64,000 nt of DNA, taken from the NCBI GenBank assembly GCA_034927345.1, contig JAYFQE010000009.1, positions 106,328 to 170,327 on the forward strand. The letters run 5' to 3'. This DNA is from JAYFQE01 sp034927345 (lineage in GTDB: Bacteria > Bacillota > Clostridia > Saccharofermentanales > UBA5734). Under the pieces are notes generated by a model. That model ran no database searches. It was given only the letters and a program-made list of their open reading frames with translations, and had not been told where the DNA came from. Numbering within the stretch: position 1 is the first letter of the stretch; every line of letters starts with the position of its first letter. Made by a program: the position numbers and the translations under genes. Below, one piece after another: positions 24,390 through 32,830 of the stretch.

Positions 24390-26867
24390 ATGACCAAACA
24401 ATTATTTGTCAGCCCCGATGAGATCAGAAAACCAGGCTGGATTAAGTTCCAGGACATTCCGGTCAATCAGTACAGCAAAACAATCAAAGATGAAACCGCT
24501 CAGTTCAGCAAAGATGATTTTCTGCGCATTTACCGCGACATGCGGATCATCCGCGAATTTGAGACGATGCTCTACTCGATCAAAACCACCAACAGCTACA
24601 ACGGTCTGGACTACAACAACCCCGGCCCGGCTCATCTTTCCATGGGTCAGGAAGCGTCTTCGGTCGGCCAGGCTTATCTGCTGACCGCCGACGATTTTAT
24701 CTTCGGTTCCCATCGCAGCCACGGCGAGATCTTGGCCAAAGGACTTTCCGCGATTCAGAAACTCTCGGACGCTGAATTGCTGACGATCATGGAACAATTT
24801 CTGGGCGGCGCAACCTGGCGTGTAATCGAACAGGCCAATAAAGGTCAGAACCTTTCCGTTAAGGAGCAGGCCGTTGATTTCCTTATCTATGGCGCCTTAT
24901 CGGAAATATTTGCTAAACAGACCGGTTTCCATAAAGGCCTCGGCGGCTCCATGCACGCGTTCTTCCTGCCGTTCGGCATTTATCCGAACAACGCGATCGT
25001 CGGCGGTTCAGGCGATATTTCCGTCGGCGCCGCCCTGTTTAAGAAAATCAACCGCAAGCCCGGCATTGTTGTTTGCAATATCGGCGACGGTTCTTTGGGC
25101 TGCGGCCCTGTCTGGGAAGGCTTCATGCTTTCGGCTATGGACCAGTACCGCAAGCTGTGGGACGACGACATGAAAGGCGGCCTGCCGCTGATTTTCAATA
25201 TCATGAACAACCAGTACGCCATGGGCGGCCAGACACGCGGCGAGACCATGGGTTATGATTTCCTGGCCCGCATCGGCGCCGGCATCAATCCGGACCAGAT
25301 GCATGCCGAGCGCATCGACGGCTACAATCCGCTGGCCGTGATCGACGCTATGCGCAGAAAGCAGGAAATCCTCAGGCAAAAACGCGGCCCGGTTCTCTTG
25401 GATACCCTGACCTATCGTTATTCCGGTCATTCGCCGTCCGACGCCGATTCCTACCGGACTCAGGAAGAGAAAGAAGCCTGGCAGGAGCAAGATTCCATCA
25501 AGGCTTTCCGCAGCCAGGCCGTTCTCGCCGGTGTGGCCGCAGATAATGAATTTGAAGCGATCGATGAATTTGTTGTAAAAACGATCACTCAAGCCGTCCG
25601 TCTGGCGATCGATCCGGCTGTTTCACCCCGTATGGATCTGAACAAGACGCCGGATGCCATTGAAAAGATTCTGTTCTCCAACCAGCGCCAGGCCAAGATG
25701 GAAGATCGGCCTGCCGAAATGCTGCAAACCCGCGAAGAGAATCCCCGCGTCCAGCAGATTGCCCGCAAAGCCCGTTATGCTTATGACGAGCAGGGCAAAC
25801 TGGTATCCAAGAACAAGGTGTTCCAGCTGCGCGACGGTATTTTTGAAGCTATTCTGGATAAATTCTATGAAGATCCTACTTTAGTCGCCTATGGCGAGGA
25901 AAACCGCGACTGGGGCGGCGCTTTCGCTGTTTACCGCGGCTTGACTGAGGCTGTGCCTTATCATCGTCTGTTTAACTCGCCGATTTCCGAAGGCGCGATT
26001 GTCGGTTCTGCCGTCGGCTATGCCATGAGCGGCGGCCGCGCCCTGGTGGAACTGATGTACTGCGACTTTATCGGCCGCGCCGGCGATGAAGTTTTCAATC
26101 AGCTGCCCAAATGGCAGGCGATGTCCGCCGGAATCCTGAAAATGCCGGTTGTCCTGCGCGTTTCTGTCGGCTCCAAATATGGCGCTCAGCATTCGCAGGA
26201 TTGGTCATCGCTTTGCACCCAGATCCCCGGCTTGAAAGTGGTTTATCCGGTCACTCCGTACGATGCCAAGGGCTTGATGACCACGGCGTTGAACGGCACT
26301 GATCCGGTTATCTTCTTCGAAAGCCAGCGGATCTACGATATCGGCGAACAATTCCATGAAGGCGGCGTGCCGGCTGAAAGCTATGAAATCGCCATCGGCG
26401 AACCGGATATCAAAAAGAGCGGTTCCGACCTGACCATTCTGACCATTGGCCCGACCTTGTACCGGGCGCTGGAAGCCGCCAAAATTTTTGAAGAGAAGTA
26501 TGGCATCAGCACCGAGGTTATCGATGCCCGGTCAATGGTGCCGTTCAATTACGAGAAGGTCGTCGCCTCAGTACGCAAGACCGGCAAGATTATCATCGCC
26601 AGCGACGCCTGCGAGCGCGGCTCTTATCTGAATGATATGGCCCGCAACATCAACGATCTGTGCTTCGATGATCTTGATGCGCCGGCCGCGGTTCTCGGGT
26701 CCCGCAACTGGATCACCCCGGCCCATGAACTGGAAGACCATTTCTTCCCGCAGGCCAGTTGGTTTGTCGATCTGTTCCATGAGCGGATCCAGCCGATTGC
26801 CGGCTATGTGGCCGGTCAGAGCTTTACCGATGTCGAACTGATGCGCCGCAGCCGTTTAGGCGTCTGA
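24390..26867 (+). CDS. Fused alpha-beta E1 dehydrogenase (thiamine diphosphate-dependent)
   Basis: The 825-residue protein joins an E1-alpha domain (about residues 40-430) and an E1-beta domain (about 465-815), usually two separate subunits. The ThDP motif starts GDGSLGCGP near residue 232 and ends at NNQYAMGG near 271. SHRSHGEI, near residue 108, is the loop typical of alpha subunits. The beta half has GEENRDWGG with the catalytic-type Glu and KYGAQHSQDW with the conserved His. A roughly 35-residue linker separates them. It decarboxylates a 2-oxo acid, or cleaves an acetoin-like compound, and passes the acyl group to E2 lipoate. An insert of about 40 residues after the early alpha helices is atypical. 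Last gene of the operon, before a hairpin. Confidence 0.88.
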   Translation: MTKQLFVSPDEIRKPGWIKFQDIPVNQYSKTIKDETAQFSKDDFLRIYRDMRIIREFETMLYSIKTTNSYNGLDYNNPGPAHLSMGQEASSVGQAYLLTADDFIFGSHRSHGEILAKGLSAIQKLSDAELLTIMEQFLGGATWRVIEQANKGQNLSVKEQAVDFLIYGALSEIFAKQTGFHKGLGGSMHAFFLPFGIYPNNAIVGGSGDISVGAALFKKINRKPGIVVCNIGDGSLGCGPVWEGFMLSAMDQYRKLWDDDMKGGLPLIFNIMNNQYAMGGQTRGETMGYDFLARIGAGINPDQMHAERIDGYNPLAVIDAMRRKQEILRQKRGPVLLDTLTYRYSGHSPSDADSYRTQEEKEAWQEQDSIKAFRSQAVLAGVAADNEFEAIDEFVVKTITQAVRLAIDPAVSPRMDLNKTPDAIEKILFSNQRQAKMEDRPAEMLQTREENPRVQQIARKARYAYDEQGKLVSKNKVFQLRDGIFEAILDKFYEDPTLVAYGEENRDWGGAFAVYRGLTEAVPYHRLFNSPISEGAIVGSAVGYAMSGGRALVELMYCDFIGRAGDEVFNQLPKWQAMSAGILKMPVVLRVSVGSKYGAQHSQDWSSLCTQIPGLKVVYPVTPYDAKGLMTTALNGTDPVIFFESQRIYDIGEQFHEGGVPAESYEIAIGEPDIKKSGSDLTILTIGPTLYRALEAAKIFEEKYGISTEVIDARSMVPFNYEKVVASVRKTGKIIIASDACERGSYLNDMARNINDLCFDDLDAPAAVLGSRNWITPAHELEDHFFPQASWFVDLFHERIQPIAGYVAGQSFTDVELMRRSRLGV

Positions 26868-26908
26868 GCGCCAAAGAGCGTTAGTTCCTGTTTTTTCAAT
26901 CGATTGAG

Positions 26909-26942
26909 GCTTTCATGCCGGTTTTTCGGCCGGCATGGAAGC
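26909..26942 (+). repeat. Thirteen-base-pair hairpin after the E1 gene, no T-tract
   Basis: GCTTTCATGCCGG (26909-26921) pairs with CCGGCATGGAAGC (26930-26942) around an 8-base loop, with one U-G pair. No run of T follows on either strand, so it may weaken or stabilise rather than end the transcript before the PHP gene. Confidence 0.5.
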
Positions 26943-26989
26943 CGAAAAAGTTTATTTCTGATACAATAGAAAAAAAGAGGAGCGTTCTT

Positions 26990-28291
26990 ATGGATAAAAC
27001 AGACGAGCAGCTTTTACTGCAGCAACTTAACGCCCCAACTTGTGTCCAACGCCTGGACGCGCTCCGCCAGCTGAAGGCGTTGTTGGACGCCGGCCGCCTG
27101 GCCCCATCGCCTGTTGGCCGGGATGTCAATAATCATATCCATACACAATATTCGTTTTCGCCATATTCACCGGCCAAGGCAGTTTGGATGGCTGCCCGGG
27201 CCGGTTTGTCGACTGCCGGCATTATGGATCATGATTCGATCGGCGGCGCCCGCGAGTTTATTGAGGCCGGCGAAATTATCGGCCTGCCGACGACGATCGG
27301 CGCCGAATGCCGGGCTTCTTTTGCCGGTACATCCCTGAACGGCCGCCGGATTAATAATCCGGACCAGCCGACGGTGGCTTATGTGGCGCTGCATGGAATT
27401 CCTCATAGCGAGATCGATGCCGTGGCCGATTATTTTCGCCCCGTACAGGAAGCGCGCGGCCGGCGCAACCGGCTGATGACCGACCGGTTGAACCGGCTCT
27501 TGCAGCCGGCCGATATCCGGCTCGATTATGATCGGGATATTGTTGTTCTGTCCTTGGCCGGCGAAGGCGGCGAGGTAACCGAAAGGCATTTGCTTTTCGC
27601 CGTTGCCGGCAAACTGCTGCAGCGTTTTGGCGCCGGCAGTCAGCTGGTTGAATTTTTAACGGCTGTATTAAAGATACCGGTTCGTGAAAAAGCGCAGGCT
27701 CAATTAACTGATCCGGCCAACCCCCACATCGCCTATGATTTACTGGGCGTGCTCAAAAGCGACCTGGTTGAGAAATTTTACCTGGAAGCAACCGAGGAAT
27801 GTCCGCCGATTGACGAACTGGCCGCATTTGCCCAGGCGCACGGCATCATCCTGGCTTACGCTTATCTTGGCGATGTCACGGCTTCGGTGACCGGCGATAA
27901 AAAGGCCCAGAACTTTGAAGACAGTTATCTGGATGAGCTTTTCACGGTTCTGCATCAAGTCGGCTTCAACGCCGTGACTTACATGCCTTCGCGCAACACC
28001 CGCGAACAATTGCTGCGTCTGCGCCGTTTATGCGAACAGAACGGTTTTTTCCAGATCAGCGGCGAAGACATCAATCAACCCCGCCAATCGTTTATATGCA
28101 CAGCCATGCGCGATCCGCTTTTCGCCAACCTTTACGACGCTGCCTGGGCCTTGATCGGACATGAACGTCTGGCCAGCCGTGACCTGGAACAAGGCCTGTT
28201 TTCCCGGACAACCTGTCGGGAATGGCCGGACTTGGGTGGCCGGATCGGTCATTTCCGTGATGCCGCGCTGACTTTATATGGTATTCAATGA
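26990..28291 (+). CDS. PHP-domain protein
   Basis: The 433-residue protein has a PHP metal-dependent phosphoesterase domain: NHIHTQYSFSPYSP near residue 43 gives the H-x-H and following Ser, MDHDSIGGAREF the D-H-D triad, and TIGAECRAS the metal Glu. Two further His motifs of the family, ILAYAYLGD and YMPSRN, are only partly recognisable, so the active site should be checked. The start at 26990 follows GAGGAGC; an in-frame start 25 codons upstream lies within the hairpin region and is rejected. TACAAT at 26962-26967 is a possible -10 box. It is the first gene of a group with rhaA, an aldolase and rhaB, so it may hydrolyse a phosphorylated pathway intermediate. Confidence 0.75.
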   Translation: MDKTDEQLLLQQLNAPTCVQRLDALRQLKALLDAGRLAPSPVGRDVNNHIHTQYSFSPYSPAKAVWMAARAGLSTAGIMDHDSIGGAREFIEAGEIIGLPTTIGAECRASFAGTSLNGRRINNPDQPTVAYVALHGIPHSEIDAVADYFRPVQEARGRRNRLMTDRLNRLLQPADIRLDYDRDIVVLSLAGEGGEVTERHLLFAVAGKLLQRFGAGSQLVEFLTAVLKIPVREKAQAQLTDPANPHIAYDLLGVLKSDLVEKFYLEATEECPPIDELAAFAQAHGIILAYAYLGDVTASVTGDKKAQNFEDSYLDELFTVLHQVGFNAVTYMPSRNTREQLLRLRRLCEQNGFFQISGEDINQPRQSFICTAMRDPLFANLYDAAWALIGHERLASRDLEQGLFSRTTCREWPDLGGRIGHFRDAALTLYGIQ

Positions 28292-28318
28292 AAGATAATA
28301 AACAGGGAGGATAAACCG

Positions 28319-29605
28319 ATGATAACACCCGAACTGATCCGTCAAAATTACCAAGCCGCCGCGGCGCTGTACGCCCAATATGGGGTTGATACCGCTGCCG
28401 TAATGGAACAGATGAAAAAGATCCAGATATCCTTGCATTGTTGGCAGGGTGATGACGTTACCGGTCTGGAATCTGTCGTTGGCGGCGTTTCCGGCGGCAT
28501 TATGTCAACCGGCAATTACCCCGGCAAATCCAGAAACGGCGACGAGCTGCGCGCCGATATCGATAAGGCGATGAGCTTGCTGCCCGGTAAACAAAGAGTC
28601 AACTTGCACGCCAGCTACGCCGAACTGAACGGCGAAGCGGTAGATCGTGACGCTTATGAAACCCGGCATTTCAACCGCTGGATCGAATGGGCCAAGGCGC
28701 GCGGCCTGGCGCTCGATTTTAATCCGACCTGTTTCGGCCATCCGATGGCGGCCGACAATCTGACCCTTTCCCATCCTGACGAGAAAATCCGTCGTTTCTG
28801 GATCGATCATTGCAAAGCCAGCCGCCGTATTGCCGCCGATATCGGCAAAGCACTCGGCCAGGCTGTCGTCTGCAACATCTGGATTCCGGACGGCATGAAA
28901 GACATGCCGGCGGACCGGACCCTTTACCGCCGTCTGCTGCGTGATTCGCTGGATGAAATCCTGGCGGTTGAATATCCGGCCGAGGTGCTTGTCGACGCTG
29001 TCGAGTGTAAATTGTTCGGCGTCGGCGTCGAGAGCTATACCGTTGGTTCACATGAATTCTATATGGGATATCTGGCTCATGCCCATGCGCTCGGCCATAA
29101 GAATCTGATTTTAACTTTGGATATGGGCCATTTTCATCCGACCGAAACCATTGCCGACAAGATTTCCGCATTGCTCCTCTTTACGCCGCAGCTGCTGGTC
29201 CATGTCAGCCGCGGGATTAAATGGGACAGTGATCATGTTGTTATATCCGACGAAAATGTCCAGGATGTCATGCGTGAAATCAAACGGGCCAATGCTTTCA
29301 ACCGGGTTTACCTGGCTACCGATTTCTTCGACGGCAGCATCAATCGCATCGCGGCCTGGGTCATTGGCATCCGGGCGACACAGAAAGCTGTCCTGGCGGC
29401 GCTTTTGGAACCGACTGCCTTGCTGCAGGATGCTGAACGTAAAAACCGGTATTCCGATCGTCTTGCGTTGATGGAAGAATCCAGAACGATGCCCTTCGCG
29501 GCGGTTTGGAATCAATTCTGCCTTGACGAAGGGGTTCCGGCCGGCAGCGATTATCTGGAATCCATTCATCAATATGAAGATCAGGTTTTGTCGAAAAGAA
29601 GCTGA
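28319..29605 (+). CDS. rhaA: L-rhamnose isomerase
   Basis: The 428-residue enzyme converts L-rhamnose to L-rhamnulose with manganese or zinc. Recognisable blocks are ISLHCWQGDDV, STGNYPGKS and LHASYAE near the N-terminus, LDFNPTCFGHP, then IWIPDG and VESYTVGSHEFYMGY, followed by LDMGHFHPTE, which holds metal ligands. Length is close to the usual 420. GGGAGG precedes the ATG. It is followed by the aldolase and kinase genes in pathway order and starts 28 bases after the PHP gene. Confidence 0.95.
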   Translation: MITPELIRQNYQAAAALYAQYGVDTAAVMEQMKKIQISLHCWQGDDVTGLESVVGGVSGGIMSTGNYPGKSRNGDELRADIDKAMSLLPGKQRVNLHASYAELNGEAVDRDAYETRHFNRWIEWAKARGLALDFNPTCFGHPMAADNLTLSHPDEKIRRFWIDHCKASRRIAADIGKALGQAVVCNIWIPDGMKDMPADRTLYRRLLRDSLDEILAVEYPAEVLVDAVECKLFGVGVESYTVGSHEFYMGYLAHAHALGHKNLILTLDMGHFHPTETIADKISALLLFTPQLLVHVSRGIKWDSDHVVISDENVQDVMREIKRANAFNRVYLATDFFDGSINRIAAWVIGIRATQKAVLAALLEPTALLQDAERKNRYSDRLALMEESRTMPFAAVWNQFCLDEGVPAGSDYLESIHQYEDQVLSKRS

Positions 29606-29691
29606 CATCAAATGAAAAGCCCTGCGCCGGCCAAAGGATGATCTGCCGGCAAAAGCGGCCTTTGTGGCCGGATGAATATGAGGTGCTCATT

Positions 29692-30819
29692 ATGACCAAT
29701 GATTTTTTAGCCCGGAATCAAACGCGTCTGGCCGATTTTGTCCGGATGTCGCAGTGTGCCGGCAGCCGTTCGGATTTTGTCCAGGGTGGCGGGGGCAATA
29801 CGTCATGTAAGCTGGATAAGCAATTGATGGCCATTAAAGCTTCCGGCTTCCGGCTGGACCAGATCACCGAGAATCAAGCGTACGCGGTTTTGGATTATCA
29901 GCTGCTGCGGGATTTTTATCAGAAAACCGATCCGGCCGGCCTGGCTGATGTGGAAAAAGAAGGATCGGCACAGGCTAAATCAGCGATAAAGCCTGTCGAA
30001 GGCTTGCCTTCGCTGCGTCCTTCTGTAGAAGCCGGCTTCCATTCTTTGCTGGAAACCTATGTTTTACATACCCATCCGGTCTATGCCAACCTGGCTGCCT
30101 GTTCCGCCGAAGGTCCGGCTCTGGCGGCGGCGGCGCTCGCCGATATGCCCGCCGGTTTTGCCAGCGTCCCCTATATCAATCCGGGCGCGCAGCTGACCTT
30201 TGCCATTGACCAGGCCAGAAAACAAGCGGCCGCAGCACAGGGAAAACTGCCCGCCGTGATTCTGATGCAAAATCACGGACTGATCGTCACCGCCGATGAT
30301 ATCGAGACCTGTCTGGCCTGGCATGAAGAGGCTAACCGGCGCATCGCCGCCGCTTATCATGTCAGCAGCCTGGATTGGCCGGTGATCAGCCTGGAGGCCG
30401 CTTCGCCTGCCGCTCCGGGCGCGGAAGCCTGGTGCTCGGCGACCGGCTGGCTACATGACCGGCTGCTGGATACGGCTTGGGATCTGGACTTTTTTACAGG
30501 TCAGCCACTCTATCCGGATCAGCTCGTATTTCTTGGCGGCCAGGTCGGCATAGCCGAAAAAGGCAGCCTCAATCAGTTTTTAATGGATAAGAAGCCTCTG
30601 CCGGATAAATGCACGTTGTTCCGGGAGACCGGCGAGGTTTATTATCAATGTGGACAGCGCGAAGCCAGGACGTTGGAAGAAACGTTATGCGCGATCCTTT
30701 TCATCGTCCGGACCATTCGTCAGGCCGGCATGACGGTCTGTACCATGAGCGAAGCCGGCCGCAGTTTTATCGACGGCTGGGAAAGTGAAAAGTACAGAAA
30801 GAACTTAGCTGCAAAATAA
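29692..30819 (+). CDS. Class II aldolase/adducin-family protein, probable rhamnulose-1-phosphate aldolase
   Basis: A 375-residue zinc aldolase. GGGGNTSCK near residue 35 binds phosphate. VLHTHPVYANL supplies two zinc His, QNHGLIVT the third, and EAGFHSLLE the catalytic-type Glu. It is longer than E. coli RhaD (274 residues) because of a C-terminal part of about 120 residues that I do not recognise. The N-terminal arrangement is closer to the aldolase half of RhaE fusions than to RhaD. Between rhaA and rhaB it should cleave L-rhamnulose-1-phosphate to DHAP and L-lactaldehyde. The ATG at 29692 follows GAGGTGC; an earlier in-frame ATG has no site. Confidence 0.8.
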   Translation: MTNDFLARNQTRLADFVRMSQCAGSRSDFVQGGGGNTSCKLDKQLMAIKASGFRLDQITENQAYAVLDYQLLRDFYQKTDPAGLADVEKEGSAQAKSAIKPVEGLPSLRPSVEAGFHSLLETYVLHTHPVYANLAACSAEGPALAAAALADMPAGFASVPYINPGAQLTFAIDQARKQAAAAQGKLPAVILMQNHGLIVTADDIETCLAWHEEANRRIAAAYHVSSLDWPVISLEAASPAAPGAEAWCSATGWLHDRLLDTAWDLDFFTGQPLYPDQLVFLGGQVGIAEKGSLNQFLMDKKPLPDKCTLFRETGEVYYQCGQREARTLEETLCAILFIVRTIRQAGMTVCTMSEAGRSFIDGWESEKYRKNLAAK

Positions 30820-30833
30820 GAGGAGGTGCCACC

Positions 30834-32315
30834 ATGGCAGAAGCCAGACAATTATTAGCTTTTGATTTCGGCGCATCAAGTGGTCGGGCGATTCTGGGCC
30901 GTTATGACGGCAATCGGATCGAACTGGAGGAAATCCATCGTTTTTCCAATGATCCGGTTCAGGTTGGCGATACCCTTTTCTGGGATGTTCTGCGCTTGTT
31001 TCATGAAATCAAGCAAGGCCTGATCAAAGTAAAATCACACGGGCCGATTGACAGCCTGGGAATCGACACCTGGGGCGTTGATTTTGGTCTGATCGACAGC
31101 CGGGGATATCTGCTGGAAAACCCGGTGCATTATCGCGATACGCGAACTCAAGGCGTGATGGATGAAGTTTTTAAAATCATTCCTAAAGAAGAGCTGTATC
31201 AGCGCACCGGCACCCAATTTATGAATTTCAACACCTTGTTTCAGCTGTATTCCCTGAAACAGCAAAGGCCGGAATTGCTCGAGCGGGCCAGCCGCCTCTT
31301 GCTGATGCCGGATTTGTTCCTTTATCTCCTGACCGGCAGGAAACAGTCCGAGTTTACCATCGCCTCCACGGGACAAATGTTGAATCCGCGAACCGGCGAC
31401 TGGGATTTTGATCTGCTGTGCCGTCTGGAATTGCCGGTAGGCATTCTCTGCCCGGTGGTCAATCCCGGCACGATGGCCAGCCCGATATCCCCGGCCATCT
31501 GCAGCGAATTGGGCATCAAGCCGATCCCGACCGTCGCCGTGACGTCCCACGACACGGCTTCCGCCGTAGCAGCCGTACCGGCATCCCAGGATGATTTTGT
31601 CTATATCAGCAGCGGCACCTGGTCCTTGATGGGGATCGAAAGTCCGGTTCCTTTGATTAATGAAAAGACTTTCGGTTATAATTTTACCAATGAAGGCGGC
31701 TATAACCGGACGACGCGTTTCCTGAAGAACATCATGGGCTTATGGCTGATCCAGGAATCCCGGCGTCAATGGATCCGGGAAGGCGCCGAGGTCAGTTATG
31801 CCGATCTGGAACGGGAAGCTCTGGCCTGCGCTCCGTTCAAATGCCTGATCGACCCCGACGACGACAGTCTGGCGACACCGGGCGATATGCCGGAACGTAT
31901 CCGCGTCTTGTGCCGCAAATCAGGCCAACCGGTTCCGGAAAGCCGCGGCGAAGTCGTCCGCTGCATTTACGAGAGCCTGGCCTTGAAATATCGGATTACC
32001 AAGGATCAGATCGAATCGGTAACCGGCCGTCATTATCCGGCGCTGCATATTGTCGGCGGCGGAACCAAAGACGGACTGCTGTCGCAATTTACGGCCAATG
32101 CCACCGGCAGCGCGGTTATTGCCGGCCCGATCGAAGCGACGGCCCTGGGCAACATGGCTGTCCAGCTGCTGGCTCAAGGTGTCTTGCACAACCTGGCCGA
32201 TGCCCGGCGGATTATAGCCAATTCGTTCGATCTGAAGCATTATCAGCCGCAGGATCAGGCAGCCTGGCTGGCTGCCCTGCAGCATTATCATCAGTTATAT
32301 CCCGTTTTGAAGTAA
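30834..32315 (+). CDS. rhaB: Rhamnulokinase
   Basis: A 493-residue FGGY-family sugar kinase that phosphorylates L-rhamnulose at C1 with ATP. The N-terminal ATP-binding start is LAFDFGASSGRAILG, GIDTWGVDFGLID is the RhaB-type substrate block, and the C-terminal nucleotide site is IVGGGTKDGLLSQFTANA. Length and order match RhaB. AGGAGG precedes the ATG. It is the last gene of the rhamnose group. A strong hairpin follows 6 bases after its stop. Confidence 0.95.
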   Translation: MAEARQLLAFDFGASSGRAILGRYDGNRIELEEIHRFSNDPVQVGDTLFWDVLRLFHEIKQGLIKVKSHGPIDSLGIDTWGVDFGLIDSRGYLLENPVHYRDTRTQGVMDEVFKIIPKEELYQRTGTQFMNFNTLFQLYSLKQQRPELLERASRLLLMPDLFLYLLTGRKQSEFTIASTGQMLNPRTGDWDFDLLCRLELPVGILCPVVNPGTMASPISPAICSELGIKPIPTVAVTSHDTASAVAAVPASQDDFVYISSGTWSLMGIESPVPLINEKTFGYNFTNEGGYNRTTRFLKNIMGLWLIQESRRQWIREGAEVSYADLEREALACAPFKCLIDPDDDSLATPGDMPERIRVLCRKSGQPVPESRGEVVRCIYESLALKYRITKDQIESVTGRHYPALHIVGGGTKDGLLSQFTANATGSAVIAGPIEATALGNMAVQLLAQGVLHNLADARRIIANSFDLKHYQPQDQAAWLAALQHYHQLYPVLK

Positions 32316-32321
32316 TAAAAA

Positions 32322-32348
32322 TACCGGCGGGGGGGCCGCCGGTATCAA
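32322..32348 (-). terminator. Terminator-like hairpin reading leftward, after rhaB
   Basis: ATACCGGCGG pairs with CCGCCGGTAT around a G run at about 32322-32346. The poly-T tract (TTTTTATTA) follows it on the minus strand only; on the plus strand CAAAAGG follows. It can still act as a strong hairpin at the rhaB mRNA 3' end. It would stop transcripts coming from the right. Confidence 0.5.
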
Positions 32349-32466
32349 AAGGAGGGGGTTATGAAGTAAGGGGGTGCTTCTTTGAAGCAATTTAAGATTA
32401 ACAAGAATTTGTATCGTTATCGTGGTCGATTCGTTAATAAAATGTTAATCTATATGATGAGTCATA
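32347..32466 (+). promoter_or_regulatory. Leader region before the small unknown gene
   Basis: AGGAGGGGG is followed by ATG-AAG-TAA, a two-codon frame, then a 6-base-pair hairpin TGCTTC-TTT-GAAGCA near 32377-32391. An AT-rich stretch (TTAATAAAATG) follows, but no convincing -35/-10 pair was found. Confidence 0.3.
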
Positions 32467-32484
32467 TTGAGGTGGTATAAGGGT

Positions 32485-32745
32485 TTGAAACTTGAGGGAC
32501 GGATTTTTAAAGCCAACTTGATGCTGCAGGAGTTTACGGTCAGTATTCCGGATTCCGGCGAACGGTTTACGGCCCGGCTGGAACGGTGTCTGATCATGCT
32601 TTGTCATCAGCTGGAAATTCCGATTCCGCTTTGGCTGGAAAAGAATACGCACGAATTTGCCCGCTTTCATCAAACCTTGTTTTTTGCCGAACAATTTTCC
32701 GAACCGATCCATTTTGATCGGTTCCAAATCCATTGGATCGAGTAA
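32485..32745 (+). CDS. Small protein of unknown function
   Basis: An 86-residue soluble protein with no signal peptide, membrane segment or motif I recognise. It is rich in aromatic and charged residues (RFHQTLFFAEQF, HFDRFQIHWIE at the C-terminus). The TTG at 32485 is preferred as start because GAGGTGG lies 9 bases before it; an in-frame TTG six codons earlier would begin within that site. Gene-like third-base use (G/C preference as in its neighbours) and the position just before mazG support it as real. Function unknown. Confidence 0.6.
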   Translation: MKLEGRIFKANLMLQEFTVSIPDSGERFTARLERCLIMLCHQLEIPIPLWLEKNTHEFARFHQTLFFAEQFSEPIHFDRFQIHWIE

Positions 32746-32830
32746 AGCCTGACTCATCAAGCCAGGACCGCAGGCGATTCAAAATTAAACGCCCAGACAG
32801 GATGTCGGAGATCATTCAGGAGGATTCACC

